From: Allosediminivita pacifica
GTDB lineage: Bacteria > Pseudomonadota > Alphaproteobacteria > Rhodobacterales > Rhodobacteraceae
Direction of reading: 5' to 3'
NCBI RefSeq assembly: GCF_003054175.1
Contig: NZ_QBKN01000005.1
Coordinates: forward strand, 1-64,000
DNA: 64,000 nucleotides
Positions 34,134 to 43,172 of the stretch are shown here, one piece after another (position 1 is the first letter of the stretch; each line of letters starts with the position of its first letter). The notes under the pieces are model-generated. The model was not told where the DNA came from, searched no databases, and was given only the letters and a program-made list of their open reading frames with translations. The translations under genes were made by a program, and so were the position numbers.

Positions 34134-36677
34134 TCAGAGCGGCAAGTCGCTGACGGTGACCTCGAAAAGGACATCCTGGTAGTCGGCGTCGCCGGTATTG
34201 AGCAGGTCCTCGAAGCCGATCGAGATGCCTGACGCGTCCTCCAGTATGCCCGAGAGGGCGTGCACGGCGTCGTCGGTGTTCATCTCGGCGTTCAGGCTGT
34301 GGAAGACCGTGACGTTGGCCATGGTGCCGTTGACGGACAGCAGCGCATCCTCTCCGTTTTCGACATTGGCCGGAGCGCCCACCGAGGTGACGAAGTCCAG
34401 CGTGTCGGTCTCGCCCAGGGCGGCGGCGAAATCGGCGCCATTCTGGATGACGAAGAAGCCAACCTGGTTGCCGTTCGCAACGCCGGTGACCTGGGCGCTG
34501 GTGTTGGCACCGTCCTTCACGTTCTCGAAGAGGATGCGGACGTCGATGATGTTGCCGGCGCTGTCGATCTCGTAGACCCCGAGGGCGTTGTTGTAGGCGG
34601 CGCCGGCATCGGCGGGCTTGAGATCCACGTCGTAGGTGCGCGTGCCGTCACCTGTCAGGAAGATCGAGCTGTTGATGCCGTTCACGGCGCCCGCGTCGAC
34701 CCGTTGGCCCTCGGCAAGCTCGGGCAGGTAGGTCTCGTAGCTGACGTAGAAGTCGACGCCCTGCTGGCTGGCGAGAAAGTCGCCGCCCGAGAAGTCGCCT
34801 TCGAGCGTCATCGTGAACTCGGGCGTGCCGTCGGAATCCGCGTCGTTGCTCAGGACGACGTTGTCCTCGTTGAAGGTCACGCCACCGAGGGACGGGTCGA
34901 AGGTGAAGTTGTCGATCACCAGCATGTCGTCGACGCCGAAGTCAGTGACGGTATCGCCGTTGAGATCGGAGAGCGTGCCCTGGACCACATCCGCGCCGTC
35001 GCCGAGGGTGATCATGTCGACCCCGCCCGAGGGAAGGACGGTGTCGTCGCCGCCGAGCGCGTCGATGATGTTGTCGTTGACGTTACCGACGATCACCTCG
35101 CCCTCGTCGGTGCCCGTGAACTCGACCCGAGTGGAGGTGACCTGCAGCAGGGCGTTGACGATTTCGGTCGCGGACTGCGCTTGGATCACCTGGCCGCCGG
35201 TCTGGTTGGCGAGCTCTTCCGCGTCACTGGCCGCCGAGGAGCTGCCGCCGACGATCACGGGGTAGACCGCACCGCTGCCGGTGGGTGTGGGTGGCGTGAT
35301 CGGGTTTTCGACCTCTTCGAAGAAGTTGGAGCCGGGGGTGTTGGCGTTCGAGGGCGTGAGCGGCTGCTCGTAGGTGAGGTTCAGGGCGTTCATGGCGGCG
35401 ACGGCCGCGGCGCGGACCCCGGGGTCACCGGCGGGTTCGTCGGAGAAGACGATCACGCGGTTGGCGGTGGCACCGGCAAGCCAGGGACCTGCGTCACCCT
35501 GGGCAGCACTGAGAACGGCGCCGTTCAGCGGCTCGGTGCCGCCACCGAGGATGGAGACCTGGTTGATGGCGTTGATGGCGGCCTGCTTGCGGGCGGCGAT
35601 GCTGTCCTGGTCGGTGAACTGCAGTTCGGTGCGCAGCGCGCCGGTGTCGTTGAAGGTGATGATGGCGAAGCGGCTGTTGAGCGGCATCTGGTCGGTGCCG
35701 AAGATCGACTCGACGATCTGCTGGGCCGACTGCTGCACGGCTGCGATCTCGTCTCCCATGGAGCCGCTGACGTCGATGGCGAGCACCACGTTCTGGCCGG
35801 GGCACGCGATGCCGGTGTCGTTGAAGAGCCCGGTGCCGTCGGCGAACTGGGCGTATTCGACATTGGTCACCGTGTCGGTGCCGTCGGGCGAGCCTGCGCG
35901 GTCGTCGGTGATCGTGTAGACGCCATTGGTCACGGTGACTGTGTAGTCGTCGCAATCGCCGGTGAAGACCGCCACATCGACGTCGTCGCCACCGTCGATG
36001 TAGTCATCGCCCGCGCCTCCGGTGATCGTGTCGTTGCCGTCCCGGCCGTAGATGTAGTCTGCGTCGCCGCCGCCGTTGATCTGGTTTGCCGCGCCGTTTG
36101 CGCCGAAGATCACGTCACTGGTATCGGCAGGGTTCCCGCTCATGTCGAGTCCGCCGCGCACGACGAAGGCACCGTCGACGGCATTGCCGTTCGAGTAGTT
36201 GGTGCCGAGCGCCATTATGTCCTCGCCGGCGACGCCGGTGTAGGAGATCCGCTCGCTGGTCTCGCCCAGTTCGGCCATGATTGTGTTGGTGAGTGCGACC
36301 GTGTCACCGTCGAAATCGTCGGTGGTGTTGTAGTTGTCGCGCAGCTTTTCCACGGCGTGGATCATCTCGTGCATCAGCACGCGCGTGGTGGTCACGGCCG
36401 TCGAGGTGCCGTTTTGGTCGATGAAGCGGTAGTCGCTGGCGAAGTCGTCGTCGATGCGTACCGTATAGGCGGGCTGGCCGCCGACGACGGGCACGTTGGC
36501 GTTGTTCGCAAGGAACTGGATGGTGAGGTTGGTCGGATCGTTGGCAACCTTGTCGAGCGTGACCCGCGCGGTGGCGGAGCCGTTGTAAAGCTCGGTGATC
36601 GAATCCGTGAGGCTCTGTTCGCCCGCGGCGTCGAAACCCGTAAAGGTGATCTTGTTCAGAACATCCTGAAGTGCCAT
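34134..36677 (-). CDS. secreted multi-domain RTX protein with metallopeptidase-like, VWA and DUF4114 regions
   Basis: 847-residue acidic protein. Order of parts: an N-terminal region with the zinc-peptidase motif HEMIH at 103-107 (M91-like context VLMHEMIHAVE); RTX-type calcium repeats (about 201-235, GRDGNDTITGGAGDDYIDGG); a von Willebrand A domain (about 296-480) with the MIDAS motif DVSGS at 302-306; a second, looser RTX-like patch (about 522-585); and a C-terminal DUF4114 domain (about 700-845, with VGFFVIQNG and GFEDLLNTGD). It lacks an N-terminal signal peptide, which with the RTX repeats suggests type I secretion, though no T1SS genes are nearby. The ATG at 36677 follows AGGGAGA. The gene upstream encodes an exported protein. 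Likely roles are surface adhesion or extracellular matrix binding; protease activity is unproven. Confidence 0.8.
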   Translation of the reverse strand: MALQDVLNKITFTGFDAAGEQSLTDSITELYNGSATARVTLDKVANDPTNLTIQFLANNANVPVVGGQPAYTVRIDDDFASDYRFIDQNGTSTAVTTTRVLMHEMIHAVEKLRDNYNTTDDFDGDTVALTNTIMAELGETSERISYTGVAGEDIMALGTNYSNGNAVDGAFVVRGGLDMSGNPADTSDVIFGANGAANQINGGGDADYIYGRDGNDTITGGAGDDYIDGGDDVDVAVFTGDCDDYTVTVTNGVYTITDDRAGSPDGTDTVTNVEYAQFADGTGLFNDTGIACPGQNVVLAIDVSGSMGDEIAAVQQSAQQIVESIFGTDQMPLNSRFAIITFNDTGALRTELQFTDQDSIAARKQAAINAINQVSILGGGTEPLNGAVLSAAQGDAGPWLAGATANRVIVFSDEPAGDPGVRAAAVAAMNALNLTYEQPLTPSNANTPGSNFFEEVENPITPPTPTGSGAVYPVIVGGSSSAASDAEELANQTGGQVIQAQSATEIVNALLQVTSTRVEFTGTDEGEVIVGNVNDNIIDALGGDDTVLPSGGVDMITLGDGADVVQGTLSDLNGDTVTDFGVDDMLVIDNFTFDPSLGGVTFNEDNVVLSNDADSDGTPEFTMTLEGDFSGGDFLASQQGVDFYVSYETYLPELAEGQRVDAGAVNGINSSIFLTGDGTRTYDVDLKPADAGAAYNNALGVYEIDSAGNIIDVRILFENVKDGANTSAQVTGVANGNQVGFFVIQNGADFAAALGETDTLDFVTSVGAPANVENGEDALLSVNGTMANVTVFHSLNAEMNTDDAVHALSGILEDASGISIGFEDLLNTGDADYQDVLFEVTVSDLPL

Positions 36678-36730
36678 CGAATATCTCCCTTAAAAAATGA
36701 AATGAAAAAATGCCGCGGGTGGCCGGGTCT

Positions 36731-37432
36731 TCACGGCCCTCCGAGACAGGGCGGCACGAGCCCGCGCAGGGCGGGCTCGGGACCTTCGTCGGATCCATCG
36801 GAGGCGGCGGCGGCCATCTCCCGGACCAGCAGTTCCTCGAGCAGGGGAAGCGAGGCGGCCACGCAATCGTTCGCGGCCTCGCCGGCCTGTTGTGCGAAGG
36901 GCAGGAAGCCGCCGCCCGACGCCGTCGAGAAGATCGCCTCGAGCACGGGGCGGTGGGGTACGTCCATGTCGGCGAGCGCCTCGGGGCCCCCGGTTTCCCA
37001 GGCCTGTGCGGCGCGGTCGAAAGCCGCTGCCTCGAAGGCGATGGGGCCGCCCTCGAAGGCGGTGCCGAGGGCGATGGCGCGGCCGCGGGCCAGCAGGTGC
37101 AGTGGCGAGACGGCGACGCGCAGGCCGCCGCTGGCGGTCGTCTTCAGCAGTGGCCCGGCGGGCGCCGAGGGCGGCACGTCACTGGTGAAGAGCGGCACGA
37201 GCGCAAGCTCGACCGTGCCGGGAGAAAGCCCGGCGCGATCAGCAGCCTGCGCGACGGTATCGCGCCAGCGGGTGGAACTGTCGGAAAGTCCGGCCACGGG
37301 ATCGGCCAGCCGGAGCGTCGTGTCGGGCGAGAAGGCCGCGTCCCAGCCGGGTGTGCCAGCAGCACTCATGCCGGCACCCAGACACGCGAAAAGTGCGGTC
37401 GAAATAAGAGCTTCACGTAATGGACCAAGCAT
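36731..37432 (-). CDS. exported protein of unknown function, upstream of the RTX protein
   Basis: 233 residues with an N-terminal hydrophobic segment (about 8-22) and a probable signal-peptide cleavage near GMSAAG. The rest is Ala/Gly/Leu-rich without motifs I recognise. One cysteine near residue 189 and one at the C-terminus (PPCLGGP) could be paired. It precedes the RTX protein gene by 53 bp on the same strand, so the two are probably co-transcribed. It could be a periplasmic chaperone or partner for that protein, but this is only a guess from position. Confidence 0.6.
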   Translation of the reverse strand: MLGPLREALISTALFACLGAGMSAAGTPGWDAAFSPDTTLRLADPVAGLSDSSTRWRDTVAQAADRAGLSPGTVELALVPLFTSDVPPSAPAGPLLKTTASGGLRVAVSPLHLLARGRAIALGTAFEGGPIAFEAAAFDRAAQAWETGGPEALADMDVPHRPVLEAIFSTASGGGFLPFAQQAGEAANDCVAASLPLLEELLVREMAAAASDGSDEGPEPALRGLVPPCLGGP

Positions 37433-37511
37433 ATCGATTCACCATAATCGCCCTAATCGTAGGCAATGGTGACTCGAAAAGCGAGACCGGATTCCCTTAC
37501 CCCCGGGGCCA

Positions 37512-37856
37512 TCAGACCTGCTCGACGGTCACGCCTTCCTGCTCGTGGAAGGCGAGGTGGTCCTTGATCTCGGCCACGTCCTCCTTGGGGTTCTCGTAGG
37601 ACCAGACGGCGTTCTCGTAGGTCACCGACTTGGACATGATCGAGAAGTAGCTCGCCTCGCCCTTCCAGGGGCAGGTGGTGCTGTGGTCGGTGGGTTCGAG
37701 GAAGGCCATGCCGATGTCTTGACGCGGGAAATAGATGACGGGGGTGTGGCCCTCTTCGTCCAGCTCCAGCGCGTTGTTGGTCTCGCCAAGGACGGCGCCG
37801 CCGGCGCGGACGACCCAGGTGCCCTCTGCGGGCGTGATGGTGATGCGCTTGCTCAT
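37512..37856 (-). CDS. DUF427 domain protein
   Basis: 114-residue protein of the DUF427 family, recognised by IYFPRQDIGMAFLEPTDHSTTCPWKGEA-type sequence (about 41-68), where the Cys-Pro-Trp-Lys-Gly core is diagnostic. Members are small beta-barrel proteins of unknown function. The ATG at 37856 has GGGGGAAGAG upstream. A 58-bp gap separates it from the aminopeptidase P gene on the same side. Confidence 0.88.
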   Translation of the reverse strand: MSKRITITPAEGTWVVRAGGAVLGETNNALELDEEGHTPVIYFPRQDIGMAFLEPTDHSTTCPWKGEASYFSIMSKSVTYENAVWSYENPKEDVAEIKDHLAFHEQEGVTVEQV

Positions 37857-37914
37857 GAACTCTTCCCCCTTCTTGTCCGTCGTCTGAAGACACGGACTTT
37901 GTAAAACCTCTGTG

Positions 37915-39687
37915 TCAGATAGCCCGGCAGGCGCCTTCGAGCCAGTCCCGTGTGGCCGCGTCGAGCTGCGGGCCGATCCGGGCGAGGACCTCTGCGTGGT
38001 AATCGTTCAGCCAGTCACGCTCGGCATCGGTCAGCAGGTCGGGCACGACCAGCCGCGTGTCGATGGGCACGTAGGTAAGCGTCTCGAACCGCAGACTGTC
38101 ACTGACGGTCTGGCCCTCGATCGCCGGGGCGTGTTCCACCGCGATCAGGTTCTCGATGCGGATGCCGAAGGCACCGGGGCGGTAGAAGCCGGGCTCGTTC
38201 GACAGGATCATGCCCGGCTCGAGCGGCACGGTGCCGGTGCGCGCGATGCGCTGCGGGCCTTCGTGCACGCTGAGGTAGGCGCCGACGCCATGGCCGGTGC
38301 CGTGGCCGTAGTCCAGCCCGACCTCCCAGAGCGCGGCGCGGGCGAAGGGGTCGATATCGCGGCCGGTCAGACCCTTGGGAAAGCGCAGGCGCGAGACGGC
38401 TATCATGCCCTTGAGCACGCGGGTGAAGGCCTCGCTCTGCTCGGGTCCGGGATCGCCCACGGGCATGGTACGGGTGATGTCGGTGGTGCCGTCGACGTAC
38501 TGGCCACCACTGTCGACGAGCATGAGGTCGCCCTCGGTAAGCGTGCGGCTGGTGCCTTCGGTCACGCGGTAGTGCACGATGGCGCCGTTGGGGCCGCTGC
38601 CGGCGATGGTGTCGAAGCTGATCTCGCGCAGGGCGTTGGTGGACGCGCGCTCGGCCTCGAGCCGGGTGACCACGTCGATCTCGGAGATGGTGCCCGGGGC
38701 CTGCGCGTCGAGCCAGCTGAGGAAGCGGACCATGGCCGCGCCGTCGCGCAGGTGGGCGTCGCGGGCGCCCTGAAGCTCGGCCGCGGTCTTGCGGGCCTTG
38801 GGCAGGATGCAGGGATCGCCGTTCTCGATCACCTCGGCGGCAAGCGCGTCGATGACGGCCACGGGGCAGGAGGCTGGGTCGATCTGCACAGGGCCTGCAA
38901 GCGCCTGGAGGGCGCTTTCGAAGTCCTCGGGCGGGCGGCAGGTGACGCTGTCGCCGAGGTGATCGCCAAGGTCGGCGGTCTTGGCCGGGTCGATGAAGAG
39001 CGTCACCGTCGCGTCGGCGTGCAGGATGGCAAAGGCGTGCGGCACCGGGTTGTGGGCCACGTCGCTGCCGCGGATGTTCAGCAGCCAGGCGATGCTGTCG
39101 GGCAGGGTGATCACGCAGGCGCGCGCCTTGCCCAGGCCCTGCGCCAGCTGGCGGATCTTTTCGTCATGGGCCATGCCCGCCAGTTCGACCGGCTGGGCAA
39201 AGACGGCGCCCTGCGGCGGGGCGGGCTGATCCTGCCAGATCTCGTCCACGAGGTTGGGGCAGGGGGCGAGGGTCGGCCCTGACAGGGCCTTTTCCATCTC
39301 GCGCTTCTGGGTGACGGTCAGCAGCCAGGGATCAAACCCGACAAGGCCGCCGGGCAGGGCCGCGTCGATCCACTCGGCGAGCGAAGTGGCGGGCCAGTCC
39401 ACCTTTTCGAAATCGGCGGCGACCTGCGATTGCACCTGCACGGTGTAGCGGCTGTCGATGAAGACGGCGGCGCGTTCGCGCAGCGCCACGCACCACCCGG
39501 CCGAGCCGGTGAAGCCGGTCAGCCAGGACAGGCGTTCGTCGTGCGGCGCCACGTATTCGCCCTGGTGGGCGTCGGCGCGGGGCACGAGGAAGCCGTCGAC
39601 CCCGGCACGCTCCATGGCGCCACGCAGGGCCTGAAGGCGCGGCGGGCCCTGATCGGGGCTCGCGGTTTCATCGAATGTCTGGAACAT
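37915..39687 (-). CDS. aminopeptidase P family protein (M24B)
   Basis: Dimetal peptidase that removes N-terminal residues before proline, 590 residues, the long three-domain form. The C-terminal pita-bread domain has the metal ligands: two aspartates in LVDSGGQYVDGTTDITRT, the histidine of HGTGHGVGAYL, a glutamate in SNEPGFYRPG and another in GIRIENLI. Two creatinase-like N-terminal domains precede it. The ATG at 39687 follows AGGAG by 8 bases. The protein has no signal peptide and is cytoplasmic. Divergent from the methyltransferase gene. Confidence 0.92.
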   Translation of the reverse strand: MFQTFDETASPDQGPPRLQALRGAMERAGVDGFLVPRADAHQGEYVAPHDERLSWLTGFTGSAGWCVALRERAAVFIDSRYTVQVQSQVAADFEKVDWPATSLAEWIDAALPGGLVGFDPWLLTVTQKREMEKALSGPTLAPCPNLVDEIWQDQPAPPQGAVFAQPVELAGMAHDEKIRQLAQGLGKARACVITLPDSIAWLLNIRGSDVAHNPVPHAFAILHADATVTLFIDPAKTADLGDHLGDSVTCRPPEDFESALQALAGPVQIDPASCPVAVIDALAAEVIENGDPCILPKARKTAAELQGARDAHLRDGAAMVRFLSWLDAQAPGTISEIDVVTRLEAERASTNALREISFDTIAGSGPNGAIVHYRVTEGTSRTLTEGDLMLVDSGGQYVDGTTDITRTMPVGDPGPEQSEAFTRVLKGMIAVSRLRFPKGLTGRDIDPFARAALWEVGLDYGHGTGHGVGAYLSVHEGPQRIARTGTVPLEPGMILSNEPGFYRPGAFGIRIENLIAVEHAPAIEGQTVSDSLRFETLTYVPIDTRLVVPDLLTDAERDWLNDYHAEVLARIGPQLDAATRDWLEGACRAI

Positions 39688-39835
39688 GCATGGGCTCCTT
39701 GGCGCGGTGCTTGGGGCCGGGATAGTCGATCTTGGGGCGATCCGCCAGCCGGGGGCCGTGTGGCGGGCCCCTGTCGCTTTCCCCGTCCGCCTGTTACCTT
39801 GCGTCATGACTGGGAAAACAGGCGGGGGACCGGAC

Positions 39836-40666
39836 ATGGCGGGCAGCGATCACGAGGGCTTCACGCGGTTCGAGAAGGCGGGCTGGACCGATCCGGAGAT
39901 CGCGCGCCACTACGCCGAGGAATTCGCGCGCGCCTCGGAAGCGGCGGTGCCGCATCTGGTGACATTGTCCGGAGCCTTGCCCGGCAGCCGGGCGCTTGAT
40001 CTGTGCTGCGGCCACGGGATCGTGGCCGAGGGGTTGGCCGCGGCGGGGGCCGAGGTCACGGCGCTCGATTTCTCGCCCGCGATGCTGGAGATGGCCGGGC
40101 AGCGCGTGCCCGAGGCGACGCTGGTGGCGGGCGATGCGAGCGACACGGGGCTTGAGGGCGGCGTCTGGGACTGCGTCACGGTGGGCTTCGGCATCCTGCA
40201 CGTCCCCGATCCGGCGGCGCTGTTGGCCGAGGCGCGGCGGTTGCTGAAACCCGGCGGGCGGCTGGCCTTTTCCACATGGCTGGGACCTGACGCGCCGAGC
40301 GCGGTGGCCTGGGTCTTTGGCGCCATGGCGCGGCACGGGGCGCAGGACATCCAGTTGCCGGCCGGGCCGGGGCCCTTCGACTTTGCCGGGCAGGCGGCGG
40401 CCGAGGCGGGGCTTGTCGCGGCGGGCTTTCGGCCCGTGGGGTCGGCCATCGGCGAGGGCGAGTGGCAGATCGACGTGCCGGACCGGCCGGTGGATTACTT
40501 CGCCAGCGGCACGGTGCGGGGGGCGGCGTTGCTGAAGGGCCAGCCGCCGGCCAACATGGCGGCAATCCGCGAGGCGGTGTCGGAGAAGGTCGTCACCCAC
40601 TGCGGCGGCGCGGCGCCCTACCGGGTGCCGGCGCCTTCGGTGATCTGGGCGGGCGAGGCGGTCTGA
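39836..40666 (+). CDS. class I SAM-dependent methyltransferase
   Basis: 276 residues with the nucleotide-binding motif LDLCCGHG at 54-61, the acidic end of strand 2 in VTALDFSPAMLEMA and the post-III segment RRLLKPGGRLAFSTW. It resembles UbiE/Methyltransf_11 proteins, but the substrate cannot be named. The ATG at 39836 has GGGGGA 6 bases upstream; an ATG 30 bases earlier is less well placed. It converges with cobT, only 4 bp between stops. Confidence 0.82.
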   Translation: MAGSDHEGFTRFEKAGWTDPEIARHYAEEFARASEAAVPHLVTLSGALPGSRALDLCCGHGIVAEGLAAAGAEVTALDFSPAMLEMAGQRVPEATLVAGDASDTGLEGGVWDCVTVGFGILHVPDPAALLAEARRLLKPGGRLAFSTWLGPDAPSAVAWVFGAMARHGAQDIQLPAGPGPFDFAGQAAAEAGLVAAGFRPVGSAIGEGEWQIDVPDRPVDYFASGTVRGAALLKGQPPANMAAIREAVSEKVVTHCGGAAPYRVPAPSVIWAGEAV

Positions 40667-40670
40667 GCCC

Positions 40671-42548
40671 TCAGGCGACGTTGCGCATGCCCATGACCCG
40701 CGCCCTTGCGCGCGGGTCGCTGTCAAAGAGCGAGGCGAGCTGTTCGGTCATGGCGCCCGCGAGCTGTTCCACGTCGGTGATGGTCACGGCGCGGTCGTAG
40801 TAGCGGGTCACGTCGTGGCCGATGCCGATGGCCAGAAGCTCGACCTGCTTCTTCTTCTCGACCATGGCGATGACGTCGCGCAGGTGCTTTTCGAGGTAGT
40901 TCGCGGGGTTCACCGACAGGGTGCTGTCGTCCACTGGCGCGCCGTCGGAGATCACCATGAGGATCTTGCGCGCCTCGGGGCGGCCGGCCATGCGCTTGTG
41001 CGCCCATTCCAGCGCCTCGCCGTCGATGTTCTCCTTCAGGAGCCCTTCCTTCATCATCAGGCCGAGGTTGGCGCGGGTGCGGCGCCAGGGGGCGTCGGCG
41101 CTCTTGTAGACGATGTGGCGCAGGTCGTTGAGGCGGCCGGGCTGCTGTTCGCGGCCCGCGTTGAGCCAGGCCTCGCGTGCGAGGCCGCCCTTCCAGGCGC
41201 GGGTGGTGAAGCCGAGGATCTCGACCTTGACCGAGCAGCGTTCCAGCGTGCGGGCGAGCACGTCGGCGCAGATCGCGGCGATGGAAATGGGCCGCCCGCG
41301 CATGGAGCCGGAGTTGTCGAGCAGGAGGGTCACGACGGTGTCGCGGAATTCCATGTCCTTCTCGACCTTGAAGGACAGCGGCGTGGTGGGGTTGGCCACC
41401 ACGCGGGCAAGGCGCCCGGCATCGAGCACGCCCTCTTCCTTGTCGAATTCCCAGCTTCGGTTCTGCTGGGCCTGAAGGCGGCGCTGCAGCTTGTTGGCAA
41501 GCCGCGAGACGGCGCCCTTGAGCGGTTCGAGCTGCTGGTCGAGGTAGGCGCGCAGGCGTTCGAGCTCGACCGGTTCGGCAAGATCGGCGGCGGCGATTTC
41601 CTCGTCGTGATCGGTGCTGAAGACCTTGTACTCGGGGTCGGCCTCGGAAAAGGGCGCGGGCTGCGGCGGCTCGAGCGGGGCCTCGCCCTCGGGCATCTCG
41701 ACCTCTTCGCCCATTTCCTGGTCGGCCATCTCGTCCATGGAGACCTGGGCCTGCGAGGGGTCCTGCGTTTCGTCCTGGCTCGATTCGGGCGAGGCGTCGG
41801 CGTCTTCCTCGGTCTGGTCGTCGTCGCCGGTGCTGTCCGGGTCCTGTTCGTCCTCGGTGCCTTCCTCGGCCTGGTCCTGCGCGTCCTCTTCGAGATCGTC
41901 GGGATCGTCGCCAAGCTGGTCGCCGTAGCCGAGATCGGTGATCATGCGGCGCGCGAAGCGGGCGAATTCGGTCTGGTCGGCCAGCCGTTCGCCCAGGCCT
42001 TCGAGCGTCATGCCGGCCTGGTCCTCGATGTGGCCGCGCCACAGGTCCATGACGTGGGCGGCGTCGTCGGGCAGGTCGCGGCCGGTGGCGAGGTGGCGGA
42101 TGAGGTAGCCGGCGGCGACGGGCAGGGGCGCCTCGGAGGCCTCGGTGATCTGGCCGTAGCCGCGGCGCTTGGCCTCGTGGCCGATCTTGGCGTCGACGTT
42201 CTTGGCGGTGCCGGGCATGTCGTGGGCGCCCATCGCCTCGCACCGGGCGGTTTCCATGGCGTCGTAAAGCTCGCGCGCCATGTCGCCCTGCGGGGCGTAG
42301 CGGGCGTGGGTGCCCGCGTCGTGATAGCGGCGGTGCAGGGCCAGCGCGTCGGCGGTCCCGCGGGCCAGAAGCACCTCGTCCTGGGTCATCCGGCGCGACA
42401 CCTGCGGCAGGCGCATGGCATCGCCCGAGACGCCCGAGGGATCGACCGAATAGCTGACCGACAATTCGGGATCGTCGGCCATGACCTTGGTTGCCTCGGC
42501 GAGGGCCTTCTTGAAGGGATCTGCGGGGTTGTCGGAATGCTGCGCCAT
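40671..42548 (-). CDS. cobT: aerobic cobaltochelatase subunit CobT
   Basis: Subunit of the CobNST complex that inserts cobalt into hydrogenobyrinic acid a,c-diamide with ATP. The 625 residues show an N-terminal helical domain, a very acidic linker (about 215-300, dominated by Asp/Glu) and a C-terminal VWA domain with the MIDAS motif DNSGSMRG. This layout is that of CobT, not the nicotinate-phosphoribosyl CobT. The ATG at 42548 gives the family N-terminus. cobS, commonly next to cobT in alphaproteobacteria, is not adjacent here. Confidence 0.93.
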   Translation of the reverse strand: MAQHSDNPADPFKKALAEATKVMADDPELSVSYSVDPSGVSGDAMRLPQVSRRMTQDEVLLARGTADALALHRRYHDAGTHARYAPQGDMARELYDAMETARCEAMGAHDMPGTAKNVDAKIGHEAKRRGYGQITEASEAPLPVAAGYLIRHLATGRDLPDDAAHVMDLWRGHIEDQAGMTLEGLGERLADQTEFARFARRMITDLGYGDQLGDDPDDLEEDAQDQAEEGTEDEQDPDSTGDDDQTEEDADASPESSQDETQDPSQAQVSMDEMADQEMGEEVEMPEGEAPLEPPQPAPFSEADPEYKVFSTDHDEEIAAADLAEPVELERLRAYLDQQLEPLKGAVSRLANKLQRRLQAQQNRSWEFDKEEGVLDAGRLARVVANPTTPLSFKVEKDMEFRDTVVTLLLDNSGSMRGRPISIAAICADVLARTLERCSVKVEILGFTTRAWKGGLAREAWLNAGREQQPGRLNDLRHIVYKSADAPWRRTRANLGLMMKEGLLKENIDGEALEWAHKRMAGRPEARKILMVISDGAPVDDSTLSVNPANYLEKHLRDVIAMVEKKKQVELLAIGIGHDVTRYYDRAVTITDVEQLAGAMTEQLASLFDSDPRARARVMGMRNVA

Positions 42549-42615
42549 GCCCTCAGATGTCGCGCCTTTGCGCGCGCTTGGCAAGAGGGGGTGGGCCTTC
42601 TGCCTGTCGTTCGGA

Positions 42616-43020
42616 TCAGCCGAGGATGAGGCTTTCGCACATGGCGATCTGCCGCCGGGCGAGCGTCTGCGCCCGCCGGGCACGGCCGCGGTCGGGATCG
42701 AAGCTGGAAAGCTGCAGAAGCCGCGACTGCGCCTGCTTGGCGCCCGAGCGGTAGCGCCAGACGTCGATGCCCTCGAAGCCTGCATCCCGCGCATCGGGCA
42801 GGATCGCGTCGAGCATCATCTCGAACAGTTCGCGCCGGGCCTCGGGCGTGGCGCCGTCGGCATCGCCAAGAAGCCAAGCGTGTTCCATCGCGGCGGCATA
42901 GCGCCCCATGCAGGCGGCGAAGATGCGCGCCTGCTCCGCCGGATCGCGGGGCAGCGACGCCGCCGCGTGAGTGGCGCAGAGGAGCAGGACCGGGAGGATA
43001 TGGCAGATGCGGAGTGTCAT
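42616..43020 (-). CDS. small exported protein of unknown function
   Basis: 134 residues with a signal peptide (hydrophobic core about 8-18, cleavage probably after AAA or AAS near residue 21). The mature part is helical with two cysteines ([11 protein letters not shown] near 37 and MCESLILG at the C-terminus), perhaps a disulfide. I do not recognise a family. It lies 67 bp upstream of cobT on the same strand and may share its transcript; it is divergent from argS. Confidence 0.6.
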   Translation of the reverse strand: MTLRICHILPVLLLCATHAAASLPRDPAEQARIFAACMGRYAAAMEHAWLLGDADGATPEARRELFEMMLDAILPDARDAGFEGIDVWRYRSGAKQAQSRLLQLSSFDPDRGRARRAQTLARRQIAMCESLILG

Positions 43021-43172
43021 GGTACGTGACGCTGGGGAAATTGTCTTGGGAAAAGGTTGAAGCGGCGCGCGACGCTCAGCTTAAACGCGTGCAATTCGAC
43101 GGAACGCCTGCTGCATTTGACCCCGCCGCGCGGCATGGTAGAGGAAGCGCCGAGTTACCGGAGCGACCCGCA

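Noticed and set aside
34260-37472. Plus-strand open frame of over 1000 codons opposite the RTX and exported-protein genes
   Set aside because: It crosses the gene junction and has no start signal or domains; the minus-strand genes have signal, RTX, VWA and DUF4114 features.
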